A stretch of 64,000 bases of DNA from Plasmodium relictum (Eukaryota > Apicomplexa > Aconoidasida > Haemosporida > Plasmodiidae): assembly GCF_900005765.1 (NCBI RefSeq), contig NC_041688.1, positions 1 through 64,000 of the forward strand, written 5' to 3'. The position numbers were made by a program, and so were the translations under genes. Of this stretch, positions 34,301-44,063 are shown piece after piece (the stretch's first letter is position 1; each line of letters begins with the position of its first letter). The notes beneath the pieces were generated by a model, which saw only the letters and a program-made list of their open reading frames with translations, ran no database searches and had not been told where the DNA came from.

Positions 34301-36019
34301 TTAACTTCTTTTACTTTAGCAAAATCATCAATAGAAGAAGAGACAGTAAGAAAATTAGGTCTGATGTCAAGAAAATTAGAATTAACTATAGATGAAAGAA
34401 AAAAGGATATTGAAAAAGAAACAAAGTTACTGAGTGGAGAAGGATTAAAAGAATTAGGCTTATTAAGAACTTCAGGAATTTCTAAAGATTCTATACATGG
34501 AGAAGGCTTAATAACAGGAATTGATGTGAATGCATTAAAAACTGCTTATAGAATAGAGAAAAAAAGTGAACCAAAAGAAAAAGTAGTAAAAGTATCAAAA
34601 GAAACACCAAAAAGTACAAAAACAAAAGGAGGAAAAAAAGAACCACCAAAATTTATGAAAGGACCACCTAAAAATATAAAGGGCGGACCCATATTAGGAA
34701 AAGGCAAAGTTGCTAAAATGAAAAATGTAAAAGATGAAGGAAAAACAAAAAGATTTTTCTGGGAAGCTTTATTTGAAGATGATATAAAAGGAACTTTATT
34801 TGAAGAAAAAAAGGATTTAATAAAAAAAATTGCAATAGAAAAAGAAAATGTAGAGAAATGCTTTGCAAAAGCTGTTAGTAAAAAAGAAGAAACTAAGGAA
34901 TCGAAAATTAAAAAACCAAAAGTTATACAGTTATTACCTGATTCTAAAAGAGAATATAATATGTCAATTGCTTTGTCAAAATTCAATAATTATACATTTA
35001 AAGAAATTAGAGATGCAATTATGGATTTAAATCCAGAAATACTCAATTTAGATAATACAGAAGTTTTAATGCAGTATGTTCCTACTTCTGAAGAAATAGA
35101 AATTGTTAAGGAATATATTAATTCTAACGGTGATTTAAATTTAGTAGACAAACCAGAACAATATGTTTCAGCTCTTATTGGAGTTCCATTACTAAAACAG
35201 AGATTAGAATCCCATTATTTTGCTCTTTCATTTAAAGAAAATTATGAAAATACTTTAAATCCATTGGAAAGTATATTGGAATCATGTGAAGCAATAAAAA
35301 ATTCTACTAACCTTTTTACTATTTTATTCACTATTTTAAATGTAGGCAATACATTAAATTATGGAGATACACAAAGAGGTAATGCTTCTGGTTTTAAGTT
35401 AACAACTTTATCCAAATTAAATGATATAAGGTCCAGCACTAGACCTATCAAAACGTTATTACAATATATTTGTGAAATAATTTATGAAAAAAACGCAGAA
35501 ACCTTAAACATTATTGATGAATTAAGATGTATTGAAAAAGTTACTAAAACAGAAAAGCAAACAATTGATTCTCTTCTACAAAAATTAAAATTGGGTTCTA
35601 ATAAAATTAAAAATGTTTTGGAACAAGCCAAAAAAAATCCATCCGATCCTTTATATGAAGCTCTTACAGAATTTTATTATAGCATTGAACCTAAAATTGT
35701 AGAACTGGAGAGTTTTTATGATCAAACTTTCAGTGTATTCAAAGAAGTAGCTATATATCTTGGTTATAAAGAAAAAGAAGTTAGTACTATACAAGTTCAT
35801 GTTTTTTTTAAAGAATTATGGAATTTTATTCAATCTGTTGAATTTAATAGAAAAACTTTAAATGAGGCTGTTATAAAAAAATTAAAAAAACAAGAACAAG
35901 CATTAGCAACAGAAAAGCAGGGAATTTCTTCGAATAAGAAACAAAATTTTACTATTATTAAGAAAAAGGCCAAAGAACCAACAGCAAAACCAACAAAGAA
36001 AACATTTAAAATTTTTTAA
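28352..36019 (+). CDS. FRM1: Formin 1, TPR-containing actin nucleator
   Basis: A single exon of 2,555 residues; the first ATG of the open frame is at 28352 (MENKTITLATIND). Residues ~65-430 form TPR-like helical repeats of kinesin-light-chain type (for example ADCYCNLGLLLRLLGNSIES). A long low-complexity Lys/Asn/Ser region follows. A very short, proline-poor stretch (KKEPPKFMKGPPKNIKGGP, ~2095-2118) stands where FH1 belongs. The FH2 domain spans ~2130-2520, with FFWEALF at its start and GNTLNYGDTQRGNASGFKLT from residue 2332, the family signature. Formins nucleate and elongate actin filaments. In apicomplexans FRM1 has the N-terminal TPR array and acts at the apical tip to feed actin into the glideosome for motility and invasion; FRM2 instead has a PTEN-C2-like N-terminus. 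The TPR array is why this is called formin 1. Confidence 0.92.
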   Translation: MENKTITLATINDIENGKNVDTLSMITKMDLKLNNSKNGNTTKIRNINFEDSLKMNEEQIKVKEAVFILQNLENFNYSISYSEIQNIRNDLRLFAVNSYHDKKYSDCLIQAIHSYMIAKKYYSKFYGFYLTGDMSTELILICKCYVLIEKYEEGKKYLQELKFLIDNTLLYTHKKGIINEQQQKKENEQSSNVKNEISNIKNLDSNYEEPIILCGIEVLSNILYIFADLLSLYKENEEAEKYFLKYLYIIEKTFNIDSLNYSDALNDVCSYYIKNREYVKALATCEQILEIRKKYFGDYDSESPSEVIADCYCNLGLLLRLLGNSIESLHKYLIAVDMRMRIHKTRYTIEVQDILFSFAIIMHQLNNFKISLQLYKEVYSFYKNYYGPDDINTTIAFKLIEELEKDIMKKSDRNETNANLEDYMGNINEKSIRDNKMDKNCNSFNEKLKNIPKSGDIDPNLIENLMNERILINTKNPYKNLGDKKTLLTLEGNFRYNDLSYCSIDAYKHMQSNKEFEIVKSSFFTTSSINRIKSLYADSWKNTLIPSTYILPFVETKLVDEKLVQLSECKDFQNAIIFKRKILPIVNIPLIERGYVKLENDEPIMICNEDAKVLLNEWNIKEPFVDSQGNVVSKYEGFDEEFHMFISILDENNDIMLGFYNNPLLVPNPAIYHCIILSDPSYFDRYNRSHGLYSYNTLQTNNKKSKDMKNVDFKDLDKDNLHVYSNADSSDSKDNSESIKNSGEINSNSIFDSLKSIEKDIENAEIKNNIINKKYLLSDTELFNKNKTSDIMKEHVPKDGYTMEANISKPKIMLKMEKVPKNILGSNLMSNLNKKKSINELMKKPIIKSSSSTINKVDTDISKENSDKNQDDFDSSKNDIKSKSFSQMKHDNIIESKISDAKSTLKKNSKSSMDLNKKKNSFKEKKHIFKMKNNNSTRLFSKEKYVLKKFSKLTTSSKSTNEKSKLLNYKNSVIVDTLEKSNRIIKFKKEPIVKSSIDQNIKLDLQNNMKKITEFDTNNFKREIYYDEFPSNNYTNSINLSFDDDKETVASYGEYQKNKKVYSSNKYTRENKYFRLKSHLINKNKKRNKNKIFPLNEENDRNVEGFSDRNDKSFSENDSEKNTKDDNIIYNENNNESNDEDIVDLYKVFDVNLSSDNSNHELDLNYLKEKENNPKHNSYSIIKYINNKKNEKMKESKNHISSNHTISENSENEKNFDIKNVNLNEIQNKAINYNAKSSEFLLKNKIKNIKNIKNSDILFKFDFNKEESFSNENSLSERNSRSNEIDKKNLANDIYLDHLKLNDKRVKKMLEDNESSTSSVLHSENKKIINLENSKENKLNIHLTKKEFFLKNKDRCTFKNNNLKKIDANVEEILLSENEEFYDEFIKNTKIDEEKFFFDTEKNKNFLKDNENIILYKNEHINTNNDDKSDVMSHKNGKREIDDESNSFDKIFEDNNTNDSCNGEATYLEKVKNKIIDDSQRGILADNLFLSSSIEELDSNLVTNKYKSNDLNSVRSEIQNNSKINNVIDNSQEDISLFAGSDIYNEKKHLKSNDYNCSEKEDNIKLDENYYINMKKNEENKLKREDKLKLDETNKIKMNSYDNVVHYDNQIHVKNSHIKNEKEKNKEEIKTNFSLDKYECSNLINSIKNIDNINYTEGICNINSITDFAKVNHFDNDIYNIDNTDNVNHLNNKKKKKKKKYFLPLNKKTHILKLFSYFTKKKSKKKEKLEMCNGYVNYIPFNKEGSMHMISNSVNDMSLENNNAIFLNKLDNTSLKKKKKKFLSESIHGMEKPKLSLKTKNLTLKKLIMMKKDSPIMKNNDEKNEPLSRSSSIIKSERKENKSGTILKQLSKDNIIKADLNEEEKVVINNIKNTIKKESTEDNKTKGVFKNIPKSIINKKENNENTMKSTKAENGIKENIDNNNNDEVKIAKNINDKLSFDLLKKIKFCKIGFENDDSLGTLPVVHLLDNDKKLIAIVPWQIDLTSFTLAKSSIEEETVRKLGLMSRKLELTIDERKKDIEKETKLLSGEGLKELGLLRTSGISKDSIHGEGLITGIDVNALKTAYRIEKKSEPKEKVVKVSKETPKSTKTKGGKKEPPKFMKGPPKNIKGGPILGKGKVAKMKNVKDEGKTKRFFWEALFEDDIKGTLFEEKKDLIKKIAIEKENVEKCFAKAVSKKEETKESKIKKPKVIQLLPDSKREYNMSIALSKFNNYTFKEIRDAIMDLNPEILNLDNTEVLMQYVPTSEEIEIVKEYINSNGDLNLVDKPEQYVSALIGVPLLKQRLESHYFALSFKENYENTLNPLESILESCEAIKNSTNLFTILFTILNVGNTLNYGDTQRGNASGFKLTTLSKLNDIRSSTRPIKTLLQYICEIIYEKNAETLNIIDELRCIEKVTKTEKQTIDSLLQKLKLGSNKIKNVLEQAKKNPSDPLYEALTEFYYSIEPKIVELESFYDQTFSVFKEVAIYLGYKEKEVSTIQVHVFFKELWNFIQSVEFNRKTLNEAVIKKLKKQEQALATEKQGISSNKKQNFTIIKKKAKEPTAKPTKKTFKIF

Positions 36020-36767
36020 TATAAAAAGAAAAAATTTATTTCTTATTGTCCATTTGTAATTTTTAATAAAACTAGATAAAATAAATATGCTACAACATAA
36101 CTTTTAAAAGGGGTTGTTGAGCTTATTTTTTTTATTTTATTTTTTTGTTTTTATGCAAAATTTAAACATGATGTTTGTTATATTTTTAGTAAATTCATAT
36201 TAAATTATTTTTAATAAATTTTTTTTGTATCTTTTACTTTGTTTTATTTACTAAACATTTTTCTGTTTTTTTTTTTTTTTTTTTGGTATTTTTTTTAAGT
36301 AACTGTTGCAGTTTTTTTTTCGTAAAATATCTTTATCATTAACGCTAAATGTTGTAGAAACATGATGTTAAAATAAGTCTGAAAATTTTATTTTTTACAC
36401 ATATTCTCTTTTTATTTGCTTAAGTTTAAACAGATATATTTAAATAAAAAAAAAAAACTTAAGCAGTTAGAATATATTTCATAGTATTATATATTAAAAA
36501 CTTTATATAAAAATTGTTATTTTTACAAAATACAAATTAATAATAACAGTTATAATTATAGGGAAAAAAAAAATTAAATAAATATAAGACAATCAAGTTA
36601 ATTATATATCTTCTAATTTTAACAGAAAACAGAAAAAAAATAATTCTTTTTTTTTTTTTGTTATTGGTAGTTTTTTTTTATTCTCCACCTAATTTTTTGT
36701 ATAATTTCCAAATGAATATAAATGTGTAAATATTTATTTAAAATTTTATATTGATTTTTTTTTTTTT
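36020..36767. other. Convergent 3' intergenic region
   Basis: Between the 3' ends of formin 1 (plus) and the CPW-WPC gene (minus). T-rich, with several poly-T runs; no coding-like frame seen. Confidence 0.65.
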
Positions 36768-38673
36768 TTATATTAACTTTGTAGCTGCTGTTGTAATTGG
36801 GGAATCTTTATCAGGGCATTCATCAGGAAAATTTAAATGATCACATTTCCTTTAATAAAAAAAAAAAAAATTTAAATAAAATTATGGGACATAAAATTCT
36901 TATCAAAAAGTTACATTCATAAATTATATGTAAAAATTAAGTGTTCTATATTAAGAAATCACAACACTATTTTGTGAATTTCTTTTTTTTTCTTCTTACC
37001 ACCAAGCTTTGCATTTTAAACTCCACTCTTCTAACATTCGAATATTATATCCAGAAAAATTCATTTGAAAATTACAAGGGCCAGTATATATTGTTGAAGG
37101 ATTACAAGATCTTACAGTACCTTTAACTTTAATCCATTTTTCTTTAGGAAAAATAAAATGTCAAATTCAATGTTTCACAGAAAAATCTATAGATATATTA
37201 TTTATTAAAAAAACTATAGCCATTCAATAAACCAATAAATATATAACCTGGACAAAAAGAATTAAAGTTTCTTACACATTTTTTGCATGGCCAAAACGCT
37301 TGACATTTATTAGACCAAGTCTCTTTTGTTTTTTCAGACATGTTTTTTATATTTAATTCTTCACCCTTGCATGGACCTTATATACAAATTAAAAAAAAAA
37401 AAAAGATAAATAAAATTAAATATAAAACTAAAAGTAATTTATAAAATATATGTATATTATTTTTTTCTAACCATCATATGTTGATGCAGGAGCACATATC
37501 TCATCTTCAGTTACATGAATAAAGCCAATATAATTATAATCCTAAAAAATGTTAAAATATTCAAATAAAAAATGAGAAAAAATAAAAAATACGTAAATTT
37601 TTCTTTAACATTTGGACAAGGCAAATTGTAATCTCTCTCACAAATTATTTCAGGATCTATTAAATTATCCTCATTTACTAATAAATAATTGAAAAAAAAA
37701 TGAGGAAAATGAAAAAAATGTTTAATAAAAGAATAAATTTAAAAAATAATACATCTTTAGAAATCGAATGGAAAATTCTCTAAAATTTACAAAAAAAAAG
37801 AGATATTTCTTTTTAGTACATTGAATAATCGGTGGAGGAATATTTTTTAATCCTTTTAATATCTAAAATATTAAAAAAAAATAGAAAATATTGACATTTA
37901 TATAAATACTTTTTATAAATATAATAAAAAAATATTTTCTTTGTAATTAAGTTTTTGTCAACATATCTTAATATATTAATAATAGATTATGAAGTTTCAC
38001 ATATATATATTTTTAATTACATTTGCAGCAATATTAACATCAGGAGTTTCGTTATGTTCTTTTGATGGTGCTCTTGAAGAGCTTGAAATAATATCGCCTA
38101 AAAAATTATTATACTTATTATTTTTTTTTTTTTTATTCTAAGAATAATATTTTCATAAACATATAAGCTCATTGTTTCTTCATTTAGTTATTTTTTTAAA
38201 ATTATTGAATTTAAAAAATTTTCATACGAATTTATAAAAATATTTTTTTATTATTTTTCCAATTTATTATGAAAAATATTATTTAGATTTGTTCTTTTTT
38301 TTAAACCTGCACTTCCACCTATATTTTCTAATTCCTTGTCTGGAAATATTTCTTTCTATTATATTTATTTACACATTTTATTTTCAGATAAAAAAAAAAA
38401 AAAATTTTTTTTTTAGTTAAGATCTAGAATTTTTATAAAATTTTCTTTTTTTTTATGAATACTAATATATTTTTAATATAATAATACTTCGATGATAATA
38501 TATTATTTTTTAATGATATTGATATATTTTGAATACTTGTAATATATTTTATTGCTTATATACATACATATATATATATATTTTTCTTTTTGAGAACTTA
38601 CTTTTTCATTTTCACATATGCTTATTTTAAGATAAAAAATAAAAAAAAATAATAATACAAAATATTTATTCAT
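36768..38673 (-). CDS. CPW-WPC family secreted protein, nine exons
   Basis: Assembled by hand from nine exons: 38602-38673, 38307-38355, 38021-38097, 37820-37862, 37610-37677, 37472-37541, 37248-37376, 37000-37141, 36768-36849. All phases agree and the total is 732 bp (243 residues). Residues 1-20 are a signal peptide (MNKYFVLLFFFIFYLKISIC). Two cysteine units follow. Unit 1 has CERDYNLPCPN, CAPASTYDGPC and WSNKCQAFWPC. Unit 2 has CVRNFNSFCPGEKW, SCNPSTIYTGPC and EEWSLKCKAWWKC. These are the CPW and WPC motifs of the apicomplexan CPW-WPC family, which in malaria parasites is translated late and displayed by zygotes and ookinetes in the mosquito. Unit 1 lacks the Trp of CPxxW, and unit 2 has WWKC where WPC is usual. 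No membrane anchor is visible. Confidence 0.82.
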
Positions 38674-39045
38674 TTTCTAATAATTCAGTGTTTTATAATT
38701 TTGTATATATTGACAATTTTTTTTTTTTTTCTTTTTAATATTTACTATTTAGTTATAATATTTTCAATTAGAAAAAAGAAAAAAAAAAAGGATAAAATAA
38801 TAAAGAATATTTTTTATTATTATATTTCAATTTTTTATAATAGTAAAATTTTTACATACAATTCAATCAATGATTATATAAGTGTATTTACACCTTTAAT
38901 AATTTCTAATTATACATGTTTGAAATGTTTTTTTTTTTTTTTTAATTAAAAAAAGAAAAAAGTCAAAGGTCAAATAATCAATTTAATTGATAAATATTAC
39001 CATAAACAATTAAAAAAATAATAAATAATTAAAAAAAAAAGCAAT
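38674..39045. promoter_or_regulatory. Divergent promoter between CPW-WPC and DPM3 genes
   Basis: Only 372 bp separate the two divergent starts, so both promoters must be packed here. The sequence is A/T homopolymer-rich; the hydrophobic plus-strand frame in it has no ATG start of its own and is taken as chance. Confidence 0.55.
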
Positions 39046-39611
39046 ATGCTAACAAGAGGAAAAGTTATTGTATTGATATTTTTATTCTCATCAATTATTT
39101 GGATAAATGTAATGGACAAATATAAAAACTCAAACTCCTTAATAAAATGGATATATGTAAAATTATTAAAATAACATAAAAAAAAAAAATTAAAGATTGT
39201 ATATAGAAATAAAAAGAAATAAATAAAACAAATGTAATTTTTTATTATAAATTCATAACTCTAATGAAAGATAATTTTTATTTTTTTTAATTTATAGATT
39301 CCTTTTTACCTTATTATTATATTAGCCTTTTATGCCACTATATCTATATCTATAAGCTTATATAATTTTAATAATGTTCTTAATGGACATGAAGAACTAT
39401 TAAAAGTAAAAATACAAAGAATAATGTTGAAGTCTTCATAATTTATATAACATTTTTAATTTTATTATTCCATTTTTACAATATTAATATTATAATACTC
39501 TAATTTTATTATTTCATTTTTATCCCTTATAATTTTTTTTTGATTATTTTTTTTTAGGAATTAAGTTACATTAAAAGTGAATTGGAGAAGAAAAATTTTA
39601 CTTTTGATTAA
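39046..39611 (+). CDS. DPM3: Dolichol-phosphate mannosyltransferase subunit 3 (DPM3), three exons
   Basis: Exons 39046-39156, 39298-39405 and 39558-39611, with GTAAAA donors and T-rich TAG acceptors, both introns in phase 0; the product is 90 residues (human DPM3 is 92). Two membrane helices: about 6-22 (KVIVLIFLFSSIIWIN) and 37-59 (IPFYLIIILAFYATISISIS). A cytosolic tail reads NFNNVLNGHEELLK then ELSYIKSELEKKNFTF. This matches DPM3: W...P.Y......Y........F..C.....EL...I.......L...G..F. DPM3 tethers the catalytic DPM1, which lacks a membrane anchor in this class, to the ER for dolichol-phosphate-mannose synthesis, the donor for GPI anchors. Similarity is at pattern level but covers the whole length. 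Confidence 0.75.
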
Positions 39612-39791
39612 GAAACGAAATTTTAAGAAATTAATTTATATATTTTTAAATTGTTATTCTCTTTTTTATATGATATGAAAAAAAGATAAATAAATAATAA
39701 AACTATAAAGAATTAGTCTAATTCATCATTTTTTTTTTTTTTTTTTTATTAAATAATTATTGATATTATTTCATTTTTATTTTATTGTATT

Positions 39792-41818
39792 TTATGAAAA
39801 AAAACCTTTTAAGACAATATTTTTTGGTGAATAAGACAATGGAAAAGAAAGCAAGGACAAATTTATATTTTCTTTTTCTTCTAAATTTTTCGTTACATTA
39901 AACAATTTCTGTAAAATATAAAATCTCAATGTATTATAGAAATACATGCATTTAAAAGATATTTCTTTATTATCACTTTCACATAATTTAGACAGTAAAT
40001 TTACAAAAGAATATACATCAGGTATAATTCTTCTGATAATTTTTTTCTCATATTTATCATATTTTTTTATATATTTTTTTTTATTACTATTTTCTTCTAA
40101 TTCCAATTTATCACTATAAGAAAAAGTACAACTGTTTTCTATCAAACATTTTTCATTCAAAGCAATATCTTTTTTTTTATTTATACTATTCAGGATATAT
40201 GCATTTTTATTAATCATACTAATGTGATCATTATTACTTATATCATTATTTGTATCATTATCAATATCATTATCAATATCATTTTCATAATTTACTTTAT
40301 ATTTTCCTTTTATATATTCACTTACGATAGTGTTCATATAAACATTATAGTTTTCATTGTATATATAATTTTGAATTTCATTTAATATCATCTCATTTTT
40401 AAAATCAAATATATACCTTCTTAAATTTTTATACTTCGTATAACAACATGAACAAATAAGAAATGGAATTTTTTCATCAATACATTTTTTTAATGTGTAG
40501 TCACTTAATCCTCCACAACAATGTAAACCTACTATTAAATTAACTTTGTATTTTTTGAAATCAAAGTTCAATATTGATTCATGAATTACTAGAATATTCC
40601 TAATTTTGTTGGAATATATTTTTAAAAAGCATGTGAACAAAGAATTAACATTAACATCTAATATGATAACTAAAACATTTTTAAAGGCTAAGGAAATGTA
40701 AATACCTAAATCCCCTTTTCCTCCCCCTACATCTAAAATACAAAATTCATATGTTTGGTTATTAATATTAAAATTATTACTTATTTCATTTAATTCGTAG
40801 TTATAACTTTTATAGTTGCTATCATTTTCTTTATTCATTCCATTTAAATCAAAATTGTTAAAAATTTTTTTTTCGTTACAATCATCTGAATATATTCCAT
40901 TTAAATTATTATTATCTTCCTCATAATAATATTTTTTTCCATTTAATTTGATTTCATTATTTAAGTCAACACAATTATCTAAATAAAATTTTTTAATATC
41001 ATAAAATTCTACATTTTTCCATTTGGAATTTTCAAAAGTATTTCTTCCATTCCTTTTAGTGCTTTGATCAATATAACTTTTTATCTTTTTTTCATTTTCT
41101 TCATTAACTAATTTATCATTTTTTTCAATAAATAAATTTAGAAAATGTAAATAATTATCATAAATAGTAATATTACTTTCAATATACTTGTTAACTAATG
41201 TACTTATAGACAAAACAATATTTTGACAAAAAAAAGAAATGTCATTTGTATTTTCTTTTTTTATTTCACTTAGTAATTTTTTTATATGATTAAACATCCA
41301 GTATATTTGCGGAATTTTTTTTTTACTCATATAGAACATCATATCTTTCTTTTTTTTTTTTTTTTTTCCATTCATTGTATCTGTCATACAAATGTAATCA
41401 CTAAACAATTTATTACTAAATGTGCTTATATCAAAATAATTAAATAAGTTCTTTTTTAAATCAATACTATTATTATTATAAGGAAATTCACTATGATGTA
41501 TTTTAAATAGCTTAGGTAAAACATCAATGACCTTTATTATAAAAATTTCATAATTATTCATCTTTTGATTTGATATACTTTTGTAATTTTTACTTTTGTA
41601 TACAATATTATATATATATTTATTTTTTTCTTTATCACTTTTATTATAAATATTTATAATGCAACTTTCTTTCATGCGTAGGCCTCTACATAACGTTAAC
41701 ATAGATAAAAAGTTTTTTTCAAATAATTTCAAAAGTTCATTAATATTGAAATATTCATAATTTACCTATCAAATAATATTTAAATTATATAATAAATTAT
41801 TAACAGAAATATATAGAA

Positions 41819-41849
<31 letters not shown>

Positions 41850-42679
41850 TAAAAAAGTATAAAACTCTATTTTTTTTTTTTTTCTTTCTCAAACATATAT
41901 AAAATATATAATTTTATTCAATATATAAAATAATTAGATAATATGTATATATTATTTTATTTTGCTTATACTTTTAGAAGATAAGAAGAAAATACAATTA
42001 TAGATTTTTCATTTGTATTTGTTAATGCTGGTAGTCCTATAATATATATTAAAGAATCTGTTTTAATTATTTTGTTAACATCTTCGTGTTTTATGTATTC
42101 ATTAATTAATAATAATAGAGGATGATTTAATTGATCATCATTTTCATTTTCTTCATCATTTAATGGTGGTTCACATTCGTTTTTCTTCAAGTTATTATAA
42201 AATCTATTACATAAATAAATAGAATCATAAAAGTAATCATTATTTAAATTTATTGTATCATCTTCCTGATTTTTTTTGTAAAGTTTTTTTATTAAATAAT
42301 TTTGATATAAAACTAACTTTTCTTCATTAATGTAAAAATTTTTATTAATTATAATCTGTACATTCTTTTCTGTTTTAATAGATGCTTCATTAAATAAGTT
42401 TTTTATGAAATAAAAATTATTATCATAATTTAAAAATTGATATTTATAAAAAAACGAATTTTCTTTTTCATTTTCATTGTCCTTTGAAATAGTATCATAA
42501 AAAAATAGGTATTTTCCATGTTTTCTCACATTTTTAATTTTACAAATTAAATGAACATAATTATTAAAATCATAATTAAAGTTGTCTGCACTACTTAAAT
42601 TTTGAAATTGTGCTTCTTTTTCATCATATATACTTATTTCACTCTCAATATATTTCGTTTTCTTCTCATTTTTATTCAT
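39792..42679 (-). CDS. OB-fold plus S-adenosylmethionine-dependent methyltransferase protein, two exons
   Basis: Proposed exons 41972-42679 (ATG at 42679) and 39792-41765, with a 206-bp intron starting AAA|GTATAAGC and ending ATTTGATAG; phase 0, 893 residues. The downstream frame has no upstream ATG of its own and is open back to the acceptor, which is why the two frames are joined. Exon 1 has an OB-fold pattern like the anticodon-binding domain of lysyl-tRNA synthetase: YVHLICKIKNVRKHGKYLFF and, near its end, YIIGLPALTNTNEKSIIVFS. Exon 2 has a methyltransferase core: ILDVGGGKGDLG (residues ~579-590), then GLHCCGGLSDYTL and FLICSCCYTKY, the pattern of the PF13679 group (GSTCD/METTL25-like). 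Substrate unknown; the OB fold suggests RNA. If the join is wrong these are two separate genes. Confidence 0.65.
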
Positions 42680-43591
42680 CTTTTATTTGTTACGAATTCA
42701 TACATATACTTTTTAAACATTAAAATATCTTTTCATTTATTTTTATATATATAGCAATATGTAGCAAATAAGAAGTTGACAAAATATCAATGTATTTATA
42801 TTAATTATATTATGAATTAAAAAATAATTAAAAACTTGTAATTCAAATATAAAAAAAATTAAATGTAATAAAATTTAATAATGTATATTTCTTCATAAAT
42901 AATGTAAAAATTAAAAGCTTTTTCTATAATAAAAAATAAAATTAAAAAAGATAATTATAAAAATAACAAAAAAAACTAATAAAATTTAAAATATATGAAA
43001 AAATAATAGAAACATATCACTTAAAACATTGAAAAGAAAAAGTTTAAATGTTTTCAAAAAAACAAAAAAAAAAAAAAAAATAAAAATAAATTAAAATCAT
43101 ATAAAATATCATAAAAATAAATAAAAAAAAAAATTAAAAAAAAAATATATATATTTATATAAATTCAAATTACCAAATAAAATATTTTTTAATGTAAAAA
43201 TAGAATCTTTATGAATAATTTTTCGAATAGAAAAATAAAGAAAAATGAATTTTAGAAAACATGAAAATACCGCCGATTTAATAGATAGTATAATAAATAG
43301 TGAAAATGGAAAAGTTCAAAAATATGTTTTAGAAAGAAAAAGAAAAGAGAAAGAATTTATAGAAAAAAAAGAAAATATAAAAAAGCAAGCTTTAAAGGCA
43401 CCAAAACTAAACCAGATGTTTGTTATTAATAAAAACGATGATGATAAATTAATTAGCGAAACAATAGGTCTTAGAACAGTTCATGAATATAAAAAAATAA
43501 AGGATGAAATATATAGTAAAAAAAGGAATGAGGATTTAAATGAAAATATTGAAGAAAATAAACATAACAAAAATAGAAAATTTAATTTATC
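42508..43591. repeat. Left copy of a 1,084-bp direct duplication flanking the gap
   Basis: Bases 42508-43591 recur at 43892-44975 with an offset of exactly 1,384. Every place compared is identical, including a 17-A homopolymer. The left copy ends at the first N and the right copy starts at the last N, the signature of two overlapping contig ends placed side by side instead of merged. It contains the 5' end of the OB-methyltransferase gene, the 565-bp divergent promoter and the 5' end of XAP5. Confidence 0.95.
43245..43591 (+). pseudogene. Truncated duplicate of the XAP5 5' end (assembly artefact)
   Basis: Identical to the first 347 bases of the XAP5 gene at 44629 and cut off by the gap. It should not be counted as a gene. 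Confidence 0.93.
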
Positions 43592-43891
43592 NNNNNNNNN
43601 NNNNNNNNNNNNNNNNNNNNNNNNNNNNNNNNNNNNNNNNNNNNNNNNNNNNNNNNNNNNNNNNNNNNNNNNNNNNNNNNNNNNNNNNNNNNNNNNNNNN
43701 NNNNNNNNNNNNNNNNNNNNNNNNNNNNNNNNNNNNNNNNNNNNNNNNNNNNNNNNNNNNNNNNNNNNNNNNNNNNNNNNNNNNNNNNNNNNNNNNNNNN
43801 NNNNNNNNNNNNNNNNNNNNNNNNNNNNNNNNNNNNNNNNNNNNNNNNNNNNNNNNNNNNNNNNNNNNNNNNNNNNNNNNNNNNNNNNNNN
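43592..43891. other. Assembly gap, 300 N
   Basis: A run of exactly 300 N, flanked by the two copies of the 1,084-bp duplication. No sequence is likely to be missing; the flanks overlap. Confidence 0.98.
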
Positions 43892-44063
43892 GGTATTTTC
43901 CATGTTTTCTCACATTTTTAATTTTACAAATTAAATGAACATAATTATTAAAATCATAATTAAAGTTGTCTGCACTACTTAAATTTTGAAATTGTGCTTC
44001 TTTTTCATCATATATACTTATTTCACTCTCAATATATTTCGTTTTCTTCTCATTTTTATTCAT
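43892..44063 (-). pseudogene. Truncated duplicate of the OB-methyltransferase 5' end (assembly artefact)
   Basis: Identical to the first 172 bases of the minus-strand gene beginning at 42679 and broken by the gap. It is part of the right-hand duplicate copy. Confidence 0.93.

Noticed and set aside
36941-37126. 61-codon plus-strand frame
   Set aside because: Antisense to exon 8 of the CPW-WPC gene, whose cysteine motifs are clear on the minus strand.
38701-38949. 82-codon plus-strand hydrophobic frame between CPW-WPC and DPM3
   Set aside because: No ATG start, poly-T driven Phe strings, and it fills a divergent promoter.
43245-44063. Extra copies of XAP5 and of the OB-methyltransferase N-terminus
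   Set aside because: Exact duplicates ending at the N gap; explained by unmerged contig ends, not gene duplication.
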